Part shown: one piece after another, positions 9,370-17,877 of the stretch
How the letters are laid out: the number at the start of each line of letters is the position of its first letter
How positions within the stretch are numbered: the first letter of the stretch is position 1
Source: Dactylosporangium roseum
GTDB taxonomy: Bacteria > Actinomycetota > Actinomycetes > Mycobacteriales > Micromonosporaceae
Reading direction: 5' to 3'
Assembly (NCBI RefSeq): GCF_025264685.1
Contig: NZ_CP073721.1
Location: 2,223,001-2,287,000, forward strand
DNA: 64,000 nt
Made by a program: the position numbers and the translations under genes
The notes under the pieces: model-generated
Databases searched by the model: none
What the model was told of the DNA's origin: nothing
Seen by the model: the letters and a program-made list of their open reading frames with translations, nothing else

Positions 9370-9378
9370 GGAGCAGCC

Positions 9379-9822
9379 ATGCCGTTGACCGGTGAATACG
9401 AGCCGAGCCCGAGCCGGTGGTCGCGCGACCAGGCCGAACTGTTCGAACGTACCGGCGGGGCGGAGGGCAACACGCTGCGCGGCAAGCCGATCATCCTCCT
9501 GACCTCCCTCGGCGCCAAGACCGGCAAGCTGCGCAAGACCCCGCTCATGCGGGTCGAGCACAACGGCGAGTACGCGGTCGTGGCCTCCCAGGGCGGCGCG
9601 CCGACGCACCCGGTGTGGTATCACAACCTCGTCGCGAACCCGCTCGTCGAGCTGCAGGACGGTCCGGTCCGCAAGGACTACACGGTCCGGGCGGTCAGCG
9701 GCGAGGAGCGCGCCGAGTGGTGGAAGCGCGCGACGGCGGTCTGGCCCGACTACGACGAGTACCAGACGAAGACCGACCGCACGATCCCCGTCTTCGTGCT
9801 CACCCCGGTCGCCGATGCCTGA
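9379..9822 (+). CDS. Ddn-like F420H2-dependent nitroreductase/quinone reductase family protein
   Basis: This 147-residue split-barrel protein is of the deazaflavin-dependent nitroreductase family. The core [27 protein letters not shown] carries the G-x-K-T-G-x-x-R signature of the F420-binding loop, followed by HPVWYHNL. Members reduce quinones, aflatoxins or nitroimidazoles with F420H2. AAGGAG six bases upstream supports the ATG. It begins 9 bases after the AI-2E gene and may be cotranscribed with it. It ends two bases before the convergent MarR gene. Confidence 0.85.
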   Translation: MPLTGEYEPSPSRWSRDQAELFERTGGAEGNTLRGKPIILLTSLGAKTGKLRKTPLMRVEHNGEYAVVASQGGAPTHPVWYHNLVANPLVELQDGPVRKDYTVRAVSGEERAEWWKRATAVWPDYDEYQTKTDRTIPVFVLTPVADA

Positions 9823-9824
9823 CC

Positions 9825-10301
9825 CTACCCGCCGGCCAGCTCGTCGGTCGCGGTCCGGCCGGCCTCGGTGACCCGGCCGAGGAAGCCGGCCAGCAGCTCC
9901 AGTTGCGTGTCGTCGTAGCCGGCCAGCAGCTCGTCCATCGAGCTGTTCATGCCGGCGAACAGCCGGTGGATCTCCGGGACGCGGTCGCGCAGCGCGCGGA
10001 CGACCACGGCCCGGCGGTCGCCGGGGTCGCGGTCCCGGGCGACCCAGCCGCCCCGCTCCAGCCGGTCGAGGACGCCGGTCATCGTCGCGGGGTGCAGCCC
10101 GACCCGCCGCGCGAGGGTGCTCGGGCTCAGCGGCCCGTGCCGGCCGACGATGTCGAGGCAGTCGAAGTCGACGTCCTTGAGGTCGAGGTGCGCGCCGACC
10201 TGACGGTTGAGCAGCGACAACTGAGTGCTCAGCGCCCGCAGCGACTCCTTGATCGCGTCGCTCGCGCGCCGCCGCTCGCGGGACGACCTGGGAGAGTCCA
10301 T
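9825..10301 (-). CDS. MarR family transcriptional regulator
   Basis: This 158-residue winged-helix protein shows the MarR wording STLARRVGLHPATMTGVLDRLERGGWVARDRDPGDRRAVVV (recognition helix and wing) at about residues 60-102. The target is unknown; it is divergent from the two-component sensor gene and the 74-base gap probably holds both promoters. The end is separated by two bases from the F420 enzyme gene. Confidence 0.9.
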   Translation of the reverse strand: MDSPRSSRERRRASDAIKESLRALSTQLSLLNRQVGAHLDLKDVDFDCLDIVGRHGPLSPSTLARRVGLHPATMTGVLDRLERGGWVARDRDPGDRRAVVVRALRDRVPEIHRLFAGMNSSMDELLAGYDDTQLELLAGFLGRVTEAGRTATDELAGG

Positions 10302-10375
10302 GCCGCCTTCAGATATTCCGGCTCTCGTACCTTATGACTGTCGAGGACACCATACCGGGATGGGATGCTGGGCGG

Positions 10376-11575
10376 GTGAAGGTTCTGCTGCGCGGCTCGA
10401 CGTATCGGCGCGGCGTGTTCCTGCTCCTCGGCGGCGTGCTCCTGCTGCCGTACGCGTTGCTGGCCGCCGCCTTCGCCCAGTCGTGGACGGCGCCGGGCGC
10501 GCCGCGCGGCACCATCGTCGCGCTCGTCGTGTTCACCGCCGCGGTCGGCCTGGTGCCACCGTTCCTGCACGGCACCCGCGCCCTGGAGATCACCGCCGCG
10601 CGCTGGCTGCTCGGCGTCGACCTGCCCGACCCGGTGCCGGCCGCCGAGGGCCGCGAGACCCGGCTCCGCGCCGCGCTGTGGTTCGTGCTGCACCTCGCCA
10701 TCGGCGGCGCGGTCGTGCTCGGCGCGCTGATCTCGGTGCCGCTCGCCCTCGTCGCGCTGTTGCAGCCGTTCGGCGGCGTCGGCGACGCCATGCGCGGCCA
10801 GCGGCTCGGCCCCTTCGACGAGCACGACACGCTGGGCCTGACGGCGGTCGGGCTGCTCGTCACCGGCGCGCTCGGCTACGCCGTCGCCGGCCTCGGCGCG
10901 CTCGCCACCACCATGGCGCCCGTCCTGCTCGGCCCGTCGCCGACGGCCCGGATCGCGGCGCTGGAGGCGCAGGCGGCGCGGCTCGCCGAGCGCAACCGGC
11001 TCGCCCGCGAGCTGCACGACTCGGTCGGCCACGCGCTGACCGTCACCACGTTGCAGGCCGCCGCGGCCCGGCAGCGCCTGGCGGAGGACCCGGCGTTCGT
11101 CGAGCGCGCGCTGGTGGCCGTGGAAGAGGTCGGTCGGCACGCCTTGCAGGACCTTGATGCGGTACTGGCCGTGTTGCGCGACGACACCACCGTGTCCACC
11201 ACGCCGTCGCGGTCGCTGCGCGACCTGCCGCGCCTCATCGCGGAGGCCGGGGTCGCCGTCGACCTGCACGCCGACGGCGTGCTCGCCGAGGTCCCGCCGC
11301 ACGTCTCCCGGGAGGGGTACCGCATCGTGCAGGAGTCACTGACCAACGCCATGCGGCACGCCGGGCGGGTCCCGGTCACCGTGCGGCTGTCGACCGTGGA
11401 CGGAGCGCTCGAGGTGCTGGTGCGCAACCCCCTGGCCGGCAGGCCCGGCTCGCCCGGCCGCGGCCTGCACGGCATGGCCGAGCGGGTGACGCTGCTCGGC
11501 GGCCGGCTCGACGCCGGACCGGCCTCCGACGGCTGGACCGTGTCGGCGCGGCTGCCGTTCGGAGACGCCCGGTGA
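10376..11575 (+). CDS. NarL-type sensor histidine kinase
   Basis: The protein has 399 residues. Four to five hydrophobic segments fill the first 190 residues. The HisKA_3 phosphoacceptor follows in RELHDSVGHALT, then a HATPase_c domain with the N-box QESLTNAMRHA and GRGLHGMAERV. It phosphorylates the partner regulator, whose GTG overlaps this stop by four bases (GTGA). The GTG at 10376 places the first helix normally; an in-frame ATG at 10334 would add 14 residues and crowd the MarR promoter. The signal sensed is unknown. Confidence 0.87.
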   Translation: MKVLLRGSTYRRGVFLLLGGVLLLPYALLAAAFAQSWTAPGAPRGTIVALVVFTAAVGLVPPFLHGTRALEITAARWLLGVDLPDPVPAAEGRETRLRAALWFVLHLAIGGAVVLGALISVPLALVALLQPFGGVGDAMRGQRLGPFDEHDTLGLTAVGLLVTGALGYAVAGLGALATTMAPVLLGPSPTARIAALEAQAARLAERNRLARELHDSVGHALTVTTLQAAAARQRLAEDPAFVERALVAVEEVGRHALQDLDAVLAVLRDDTTVSTTPSRSLRDLPRLIAEAGVAVDLHADGVLAEVPPHVSREGYRIVQESLTNAMRHAGRVPVTVRLSTVDGALEVLVRNPLAGRPGSPGRGLHGMAERVTLLGGRLDAGPASDGWTVSARLPFGDAR

Positions 11576-12228
11576 TCCGGGTGCTGCTCGTCGACGACGA
11601 CGAGCTGGTCCGCGTCGGCCTGCGCGCGATCCTCGACGGCGCGCCCGACCTGACGGTCGTCGGCGAGGCGGCCGACGGCGCCGAGGTGCCCCCGCTGGTG
11701 GCCCGGCTGCGCCCGGACGTGGTGCTGATGGACGTCCGGATGCCCGGCATCGACGGCATCCAGGCCACCCGCCACCTGCTCGCGACCTCCGCGGCTCCGC
11801 CGCGCATCCTGGTCGTCACGACGTTCGAGCACGACGATTACGTCTACGAGGCGCTGCGCGCGGGCGCGAGCGGCTTCGTGCTGAAGCGGGCCCGCCCGGC
11901 CGAGCTGATCGAGGCGGTGCGGGTCGTGGCCTCGGGCGAGTCGCTGCTGTTCCCGGCCGCGATCCGCCGGCTCGCCGGTGCCCGCCCCGACGGCCGCCCG
12001 GCCGGCGACCGGCTGGCCTCGGCGCGGCTGACCGACCGCGAGGCCGAGGTGCTCCGGCAGGTGACGACCGGCAGGTCCAACGCGGAGATCGCCGCCGAGC
12101 TGCACCTGGGCCTGGAGACGGTGAAGACCCACGTCGGCAACGTCCTGGCCAAGCTGGGCGCCCGCGACCGCACCGCCGCGGTGATCGCCGCCTACGAGTC
12201 CGGCTTCGTCACCCCCGGCGCCGACTGA
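11572..12228 (+). CDS. NarL/LuxR-type response regulator
   Basis: This 218-residue protein has a receiver domain with acidic pocket DDD at 8-10 and phosphoacceptor Asp54 in LMDVRMPG. A LuxR-type helix-turn-helix follows from LTDREAEVLRQV through NAEIAAELHLGLETVKTHVGNVLAKLG. It is translationally coupled to the histidine kinase through a GTGA overlap, so the two form one operon. Target genes are not evident. The 3' side runs into a palindromic repeat interrupted by an insertion sequence. Confidence 0.92.
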   Translation: MIRVLLVDDDELVRVGLRAILDGAPDLTVVGEAADGAEVPPLVARLRPDVVLMDVRMPGIDGIQATRHLLATSAAPPRILVVTTFEHDDYVYEALRAGASGFVLKRARPAELIEAVRVVASGESLLFPAAIRRLAGARPDGRPAGDRLASARLTDREAEVLRQVTTGRSNAEIAAELHLGLETVKTHVGNVLAKLGARDRTAAVIAAYESGFVTPGAD

Positions 12229-12262
12229 TGCGGTGTCCACTAACGTTCGCCGCTCGTCGTGC

Positions 12263-12285
12263 GTCGATCTTGCAGTTGTGGTGCC
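12263..12285. repeat. Palindrome family A, copy A1, left arm
   Basis: This 23-base arm (core GCAGTTGTGGTGCC) is a perfect inverted match to 13873-13895. The insertion sequence now separates the arms by about 1.6 kb. With the insertion removed, the arms enclose a loop of about 30 bases resembling the loop of copy A2 at 47415-47524. Confidence 0.85.
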
Positions 12286-12288
12286 TGT

Positions 12289-13837
12289 CTCGACTTTCGG
12301 AGTTTTGGTTGATCAATTCGGGTGAGTGCGGCGTGGTGGCGTGATCGACGGCCGAACATGGTGAAGCATCGACGGTCTTCTTCCTGGCAGAAGGGGACTG
12401 TCGATGCTTCAGACGCAGATTCTACCGACGTCGTTGACCTCGTTGCTGGCCCTGCTGCGGCCGTGTTTCACCGGGCCGTCGTTCCGCACGTTCACCGCCC
12501 TGGTCGCGGGCATGATCGCGCAGCCCGGCCGGCGCACCATCACGGGGATGCTGACCGGGGCCGGGCTGGCCGGGGTATGGCACCACTCCCGGGCGTACTG
12601 GTTCTTCGGTCACGCCCGCTGGTGTGTCACGCAGGTCAGCACCGCACTGACCAGGCTGGTCGTGTCCCACCTGCTGCCCGGTGACGCCCCGGTACTCATC
12701 GCCGTGGACGACACCCTGTTCCACCGCTCGGGCCGCAAGGTCCACGCCACCGCCTGGCACCACGACGGCGCCGCCACCGGGCCGCGGCGCAACAAGGTCG
12801 CCTGGGGCAACAACTGGGTGATCGCCGCCATCGTCGTCACCCTGCCCTTCCACGACCGGCCGGTCAGCCTGCCGGTGGCCTTCGCCCTGTGGACCAAGGG
12901 CGGCCCCACCAAACAGGTCCTGGCCTGCCGGCTGGTCAGCATCATCGCCGCAGCCACCAACCACCCCGACCACCCCGACCACCCCGACCACCCCGACCAC
13001 CCCGACCGGCCTCGCCGGCCCGTCCACGTGGTCGCCGACGCCTGGTACGCCGGCGCTGACGGCGCACCAGGCGCCACGGTCGGCGCCAACCGCGAACGCG
13101 GCCTGCCCACCCTGGTCAGCCTGACCTCCCGACTCCGCGCCAACGCCAAACTCCACGCCATCGCCGTGCCCACCCCCGGCAAAGGCGGCCGCCCCAAACG
13201 CATCGGCGCCGTACTCGGCACCCCCAAACAGATCGCCGCCACCACCACCGCGTGGACCACCACCCAGGTCACCCGCTACGCACGCACCACCACCGTCCAC
13301 ATCGCCGACCTGCACTGCCTGTGGTACGGCGTCTACCGCTCCCGCACCGTCCGGGTCCTGCTCGTCCGCGACCCGAACAGCACCGCCAAAGCCGGCTACG
13401 ACCTCGCCCTCATCACCACCGACCTGACCAGCACCGCCGCCGACCTGGTCGCCCGCTACGCCGCCCGCTGGTCGATCGAGGTCGCCATCGAGGACGCCAA
13501 ACAAACCACCGGCATCGGCCAGGCCCGCAACCGTACCGCCACCGCCGTAGCCCGCACCGTCCCGTTCGGCTTCACCGCGCAAACCCTCGTCGTGTGCTGG
13601 TACACCCTGCACGGCCACCACCCCGACACCGTGACCCAACGCCGCGCCCAGGCCCCCTGGTACCGCAGCAAAACCCAACCCTCCTACCACGACATGATCA
13701 TCAAGCTTCGGCGCGTCATCATCACGGCCAGGTTTCGTGCAGGAAAGGCCGCAAACCCCACCCCCCACGAAACCCGGGCCGTACTCCTGGCCTGGGCAGA
13801 AGCCGCGGCCTAGGAGCACAGAACTCCGAAAGTCGAG
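12289..13837 (+). mobile_element. Insertion sequence, 1549 bp, intact ends
   Basis: The element is bounded by 19-base inverted repeats: ctcgactttcggagttttg at 12289-12307 and its complement with one mismatch at 13819-13837. An 8-base direct repeat, GTGCCTGT, flanks it (12281-12288 and 13838-13845) and reads as a target-site duplication. It contains one transposase gene. Removing the element and one repeat copy restores a palindrome, which is strong evidence for a simple insertion. The family assignment is uncertain: the transposase resembles IS4/IS701-type DDE enzymes, but the 8-base duplication is not the 4 bases usual for IS701. Confidence 0.9.
12404..13813 (+). CDS. DDE transposase of the insertion sequence
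   Basis: This 469-residue transposase has a likely DDE triad: Asp near 102 in AVDDTLF, Asp near 210 in VADAWY, and Glu near 360 in WSIEVAIEDAKQ (the Y-x2-R-W-x-I-E type block). AAGGGG seven bases before the ATG serves as ribosome-binding site. It contains five exact copies of a 9-base unit (caccccgac, 12962-13006) encoding HPD five times, a low-complexity insertion between the first two catalytic Asp residues. The frame is intact, so the element may be active. Confidence 0.88.
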   Translation: MLQTQILPTSLTSLLALLRPCFTGPSFRTFTALVAGMIAQPGRRTITGMLTGAGLAGVWHHSRAYWFFGHARWCVTQVSTALTRLVVSHLLPGDAPVLIAVDDTLFHRSGRKVHATAWHHDGAATGPRRNKVAWGNNWVIAAIVVTLPFHDRPVSLPVAFALWTKGGPTKQVLACRLVSIIAAATNHPDHPDHPDHPDHPDRPRRPVHVVADAWYAGADGAPGATVGANRERGLPTLVSLTSRLRANAKLHAIAVPTPGKGGRPKRIGAVLGTPKQIAATTTAWTTTQVTRYARTTTVHIADLHCLWYGVYRSRTVRVLLVRDPNSTAKAGYDLALITTDLTSTAADLVARYAARWSIEVAIEDAKQTTGIGQARNRTATAVARTVPFGFTAQTLVVCWYTLHGHHPDTVTQRRAQAPWYRSKTQPSYHDMIIKLRRVIITARFRAGKAANPTPHETRAVLLAWAEAAA

Positions 13838-13872
13838 GTGCCTGTCAAACCCGGGCATTCCGGGAGTGTCAG

Positions 13873-13895
13873 GGCACCACAACTGCAAGATCGAC
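13873..13895. repeat. Palindrome family A, copy A1, right arm
   Basis: Exact inverted complement of 12263-12285. Bases 13846-13872 are the rest of the original loop; read on the minus strand they share the ATGCCCGG and TTTG...CAGG pieces found in the loop of copy A2. Confidence 0.85.
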
Positions 13896-13967
13896 AAGGG
13901 TGGACCGGTCGCGGGATCGGGGAAGTCACCGATGCGGGGGCCGGTGCGACGGGAGCATGCTTGGCTC

Positions 13968-14204
13968 ATGGGTCGTTTCGTCGTGGGCGCGATCGCCGTC
14001 GTCGTGGGTCTGTTCGTGGCCGGGGCCATCGCGGTCTGGCTGTTCAAGGCGCTGCTAGGCGCGCTGTTCTACCTGGTCGTCGGCGCGCTCGTCGTCGGCG
14101 GCGCGGTCTGGCTCTACGGTCGGGTCAAGCGGGGCCTCGGCACCGGCCGCAACCAGCGCCGCCTCGAGGCCGCCGCCGCGACCTGGCGCGAGCGGCACCG
14201 CTGA
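13968..14204 (+). CDS. Small two-helix membrane protein
   Basis: This 78-residue protein has two hydrophobic stretches (FVVGAIAVVVGLFVAGAIAVWLF and ALLGALFYLVVGALVVGGAVWLY) followed by a basic C-terminus ending WRERHR. I recognise no family. ATG 13968 puts the first helix directly after the start; ATG 13932, with GGGGAAG upstream, would add 12 residues and is also possible. It lies just downstream of the palindrome. Confidence 0.6.
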   Translation: MGRFVVGAIAVVVGLFVAGAIAVWLFKALLGALFYLVVGALVVGGAVWLYGRVKRGLGTGRNQRRLEAAAATWRERHR

Positions 14205-14270
14205 CACCCGGCGCGTGACGGCTGCCGCATGACGCCCGGCGCGAGCGGCGCCGCCGACGCCTGGTGTGAG
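14185..14270. repeat. Imperfect direct repeat at the 3' end of the small membrane protein gene
   Basis: The stretch 14185-14219, which includes the last codons of the preceding gene, recurs with a few changes at 14238-14270 (GGCGCGAGCGGC core then CCGC-GAC-CC-GG). The gap is about 53 bases. It looks like a local duplication of the gene end. The remainder of 14271-14360 shows nothing else. Confidence 0.5.
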
Positions 14271-14360
14271 TGGCGCGGCTAGCATCGGCGTGAGGGGCAC
14301 CGGCGGCGGCCACGGTCGGCGCGGGCAACGGTGTGCGGCGGCGGTAGCGGGATCGGTGCG

Positions 14361-15431
14361 TCACGCCGTCCGGCCGGAGGAGTGGCACGTGTCCCTGCGG
14401 CGGGTGGCGTACGCCGAGGTGGCGAAGCCCAGGGCCACACCCCACACCGGCCACAGGGCCATCGGCAGGATGAACCAGTCCCGCTCGCGCAGCGCGGTCA
14501 GGCCCATGTCGCTGACGAGGATGCCCACCCCGGCCGACAGCAGGGCCAGTGCGACGATCGTCGCCGGGACCACGGCGAGCGGCACCGGCACCCGCCGGCC
14601 GCGCAGCACGGGGATCCAGCGCGGGAACACCTCGCCCCAGCGGGCCACGAGGCCCACGCTGAGCATCGCGCCCACGACCGCGCAGGCGCCCAGCGCGGCA
14701 CCCGCCCACTGTCCGCCGCCGGCCCGCAGCTCCCGCAGTTCCTCCCCGCTCAGCGCGAGCGGGATGCCGAGCAGCCAGGCGAACCGGGTCACGGCGTAGA
14801 CCAGCGGCACGGCCACCGACACCCCGACCGCCCACCGGGCCGCGCGGTCGAGACGGTGCGCCGGCGACTCGCCGGGCGCGCAGCCGCACGAGGCGCACGC
14901 GCCGCGGGCGCGCCGCACGAACGTCACGGTCGCGGCGCCGACGAGCGCCCCGCCGGCGAGCGACCAGACCTGGTTGGCGATCGCCCAGTTGAAGATCCGG
15001 CCGTAGTCGATCTGCTCCGGCCAGCCGAACGGCGCGCCGATGATCAGCGCCGGCGCATAGCCCAGGACGGCGAGGACGCTCATGGTCGGTACCAGCACGA
15101 CGAACCCGGTCGCGACGAGCCCGCACCACGCGGCGGCGGCCGCTCGGGTGGTGCCCCGGAGCCGGACGGCGGCGGGCCCGGCCATCGTGACGAGCACGAC
15201 GGCGGTGACGAGCAGGACGCCGGCGAACACCGGCGCGCCGACGCCGGGCGTGAGCGCCCGCAGCGGCGAGGCGGGGTCGCCGAGGTTGGTGCCGAACGGG
15301 AAGCCCGAGCCGGTGACGACCCAGACGAGGTGGACGACGCCGTAGGAGGCGGCCCACAGCGCGGCGATCCAGCCGACGTGGTCGGCCGCCGGGCGCCGCT
15401 GGACGCCCGGCGCGGTGCTGGTGGTGGTCAT
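14361..15431 (-). CDS. Multi-pass membrane protein, function unknown
   Basis: This 356-residue protein has eight or nine hydrophobic helices and a short cytoplasmic Cys-rich loop (ACASCGCAPGE) near the middle. No family signature is recognised. The start is ATG at 15431, where the first helix (HVGWIAALWAASYGVVHLVWVV) follows after about 18 residues. It lies 82 bases downstream of the ABC exporter gene on the same strand and may be cotranscribed. Confidence 0.7.
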   Translation of the reverse strand: MTTTSTAPGVQRRPAADHVGWIAALWAASYGVVHLVWVVTGSGFPFGTNLGDPASPLRALTPGVGAPVFAGVLLVTAVVLVTMAGPAAVRLRGTTRAAAAAWCGLVATGFVVLVPTMSVLAVLGYAPALIIGAPFGWPEQIDYGRIFNWAIANQVWSLAGGALVGAATVTFVRRARGACASCGCAPGESPAHRLDRAARWAVGVSVAVPLVYAVTRFAWLLGIPLALSGEELRELRAGGGQWAGAALGACAVVGAMLSVGLVARWGEVFPRWIPVLRGRRVPVPLAVVPATIVALALLSAGVGILVSDMGLTALRERDWFILPMALWPVWGVALGFATSAYATRRRDTCHSSGRTA

Positions 15432-15513
15432 ACCGTCGACGGTGGCCGATCCGCGGACGGAGCGGTTCCCCCGCCGCCGGGACACGCGTCCCCCGCCGGA
15501 GGGAGGGTGCGGG

Positions 15514-17307
15514 TCAGGCGGCCAGAGCGGCGTAGGCCCCGTCGGCGTCGAGCAGCGCCGTGTGGGTGCCGCGCTCCACGGCGCGGCCATGGTCGAGCAC
15601 GACGATCTGGTCGGCGTCGCGGACCGTCGACAGGCGGTGCGCGATGGTGATGGTGGTGCGCCCCTCGGCGAGGGTGTCGAACGCGCGCTGCACCGCCCGC
15701 TCCGTCTCGGTGTCGAGGGCGCTCGTCGCCTCGTCGAGCACCAGGATGCGCGGGTCGCGCAGCAGGGTCCGCGCGATCGCGATGCGCTGCTGCTCGCCGC
15801 CGGAGAAGCGGTGGCCCCGCGAGCCGACGACGGTGTCGTAACCGTCGGGCAGCCCGCTGATCAGGTCGTGGATCCGGGCCGCCCGGGCGGCGGCCACCAG
15901 CTCGGCGTCGGTGGCGTCCGGCTTGGCGTAGCGCAGGTTTTCCCGCACGGTCGTGTGCAGCAGGTACGTCTCCTGGCTCACCACGCCGACGACGTCCGCG
16001 AGATCGGTGAGGCGCACGTCGCGCAGGTCGACGCCGTCGATCGTGACCCGGCCGGCGGTCGGGTCGTGGAGCCGGGCGATCAGGGCGGCGATCGTGCTCT
16101 TGCCGGATCCGGTCTCGCCGACCAGGGCGAGCGAGGTCCCGGCGGGCACGTCGAGCGTGACATCGTCGACGGCCGGGGCGTCGCTGCCCGGGTACGTGTA
16201 GGAGACGCCCTCGAACCGCAGGTGCCCGCGGACCCGCTGCTTCGGCAGCGGCACCGGCCGGGCCGGGTCGCCGACCTCGACGGGCAGGTCGAGGTACTCG
16301 AAGATGCGCGCGAACAGCGCGAGGGACGCGGTCAGCGAGACACCGACGCCGAGCAGGCCCATCAGCGGCCGGAACAGCCCGGCCTGCAGCGCGGTGAACG
16401 CGACCAGCGTGCCGATGCTCAGCGTGCCCGCGGTCATCGGCAGGCCGGCGCTCAGGTAGATGACCGCCGGGATCGCCGCGAAGATGATGCTCATCGAGGC
16501 CATCCGCCAGCGTCCGGCCAGCTCGGAGCGCATCTCCAGATCGATCAGCCGCCGCGAGGACGCGGTGAACCGGTCGACGAGTGCCGCACCGGCGCCCATG
16601 GTCTTGCTCAGCCGCACGCCGCTGACCGACAGGCCCTCCTCGATCGTGACGTTGAGGTCGGCCAGCTCCCGCTGACGCCGCGCGGTGATCTCGCGGCGCA
16701 TGCTCGCGACCTTGCGGGTGAGGTGGATCGCGGGCGGCAGCACGACCAGCGAGACGAGGGACAGCCGCCAGGACAGCGCCGCCATCGCGACGGCGGTGGC
16801 GACCGCGGTGGTCAGGTTGGCCGCGATGGAGGTGGCGGTGCTGGTGACGACCGTCTCCATCCCGCCGATGTCGTTGGTGATGCGGGACTGCACCTCGCCG
16901 GTGCGCGTGCGGGTGAAGAACCCGATCGACTGGCGCTGGAGGTGGGCGAAGACGTCGGTGCGCAGCCGATGCATGACCTGCTGCCCGACCTTGGTCGAGA
17001 TCCAGGTCTGCGCCACGCCGAGCGCGGCGGTGACCGCGGCGACCGTGACCATGCCGACGACCAGCCAGACCAGCAGGGTGGTGTCGCGCTCGGGGAGGGC
17101 CTGGTCGATGACCTCGCGCAGCAGGAACGGAGCGGCCATCGCGATCACCGACGAGGCGACGATGATCAGCACGACGGCGACGAGCTGCCCGCGGTGCGCG
17201 GTGAACAGCCGGCCGATGCGGGCCAGGGAGACCTCGCGGGCCTGGGACTTCTCCGCCTCGGTGAGTTCGCGGGGGCGGCGGGCGCGGGTCGGGGGATGGG
17301 GCTCCAA
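15514..17307 (-). CDS. ABC transporter, fused membrane and ATPase domains (exporter type)
   Basis: This 597-residue half-transporter has six transmembrane helices in the first 310 residues. An ATPase domain follows with Walker A GETGSGKST, the Q-loop SQETYLLHTTVRENL, the signature FSGGEQQRIAIAR (a variant of LSGGQ) and Walker B ILVLDEATSALD, then the H-loop HRLST. It should export drugs or lipids as a dimer. The start appears to be TTG 17307 with AAAGGA upstream. The divergent MarR gene with an operator-like palindrome between them suggests drug-responsive control. Confidence 0.9.
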   Translation of the reverse strand: MEPHPPTRARRPRELTEAEKSQAREVSLARIGRLFTAHRGQLVAVVLIIVASSVIAMAAPFLLREVIDQALPERDTTLLVWLVVGMVTVAAVTAALGVAQTWISTKVGQQVMHRLRTDVFAHLQRQSIGFFTRTRTGEVQSRITNDIGGMETVVTSTATSIAANLTTAVATAVAMAALSWRLSLVSLVVLPPAIHLTRKVASMRREITARRQRELADLNVTIEEGLSVSGVRLSKTMGAGAALVDRFTASSRRLIDLEMRSELAGRWRMASMSIIFAAIPAVIYLSAGLPMTAGTLSIGTLVAFTALQAGLFRPLMGLLGVGVSLTASLALFARIFEYLDLPVEVGDPARPVPLPKQRVRGHLRFEGVSYTYPGSDAPAVDDVTLDVPAGTSLALVGETGSGKSTIAALIARLHDPTAGRVTIDGVDLRDVRLTDLADVVGVVSQETYLLHTTVRENLRYAKPDATDAELVAAARAARIHDLISGLPDGYDTVVGSRGHRFSGGEQQRIAIARTLLRDPRILVLDEATSALDTETERAVQRAFDTLAEGRTTITIAHRLSTVRDADQIVVLDHGRAVERGTHTALLDADGAYAALAA

Positions 17308-17325
17308 GCGGGGGTCCTTTCGTTC

Positions 17326-17363
17326 GGAGACATATCGTTAGGAGGCATATTGAGGTTACCTCA
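17326..17363. promoter_or_regulatory. Operator-like sites between ABC exporter and marR
   Basis: TGAGGT-T-ACCTCA at 17351-17363 is a perfect inverted repeat around one base. Just beside it lies a near-direct repeat GGAGACATAT / GGAGGCATAT (17326-17335, 17341-17350). Placement between divergent exporter and MarR genes makes this the likely MarR binding region. Confidence 0.6.
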
Positions 17364-17402
17364 CTATGAGGGTGTAACAACAACCCCTGGTACCGTATTC
17401 CG

Positions 17403-17831
17403 GTGGAGAGCACGGTGGACGGCACCGCCGACGACGGGCTGGCCGAGACGTTCTGGAGCGTGGCGCGCCGGCTGCGGCACCAGACGCGCACGACGCTCGA
17501 GCCGTGGGGCGTCACCCCCGGTCAGTCGCGTGCGGTCAACGTGCTCGTGCGCCACGGCGAGATGCGGCTGAGCGAGCTGTCCGAGCACCTGCGCATCGCG
17601 CCGCGCTCCACCACCGAGGTCGTCGACGGGCTCCAGGAGCGCGGCCTCGTGCGGCGGCATCCCGACCCGGCTGACCGCCGGGCGACGCTGGTGGTGTTGA
17701 CGGCTCATGGCCGTACCGTCGCCGAAGCCATCCGCAGTGCACGCTTCGCCGAGGGTGAGCGTTTCTTCGCCGCTCTGTCACCGGCGGACCGGGCCGAGCT
17801 GTCCCGCATCCTCGACAAACTGCGGGAATGA
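17403..17831 (+). CDS. MarR family regulator beside ABC exporter
   Basis: This 142-residue MarR protein has its winged helix at about residues 54-97 (LSELSEHLRIAPRSTTEVVDGLQERGLVRRHPDPADRRATLVVLT). It begins with GTG. Divergence from the exporter and the shared palindrome upstream suggest it represses the exporter and itself. The beta-helix gene follows after 46 bases. Confidence 0.9.
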   Translation: MESTVDGTADDGLAETFWSVARRLRHQTRTTLEPWGVTPGQSRAVNVLVRHGEMRLSELSEHLRIAPRSTTEVVDGLQERGLVRRHPDPADRRATLVVLTAHGRTVAEAIRSARFAEGERFFAALSPADRAELSRILDKLRE

Positions 17832-17877
17832 CGCGGGCGGCGGGCATAAAGCCGGACCGCCAGGGCACCTCACCCCG

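Noticed and set aside
12962..13006. Five exact 9-base repeats considered as a CRISPR-like or binding-site array
   Set aside because: Units are contiguous without spacers and in frame inside the transposase gene, encoding HPD repeats.
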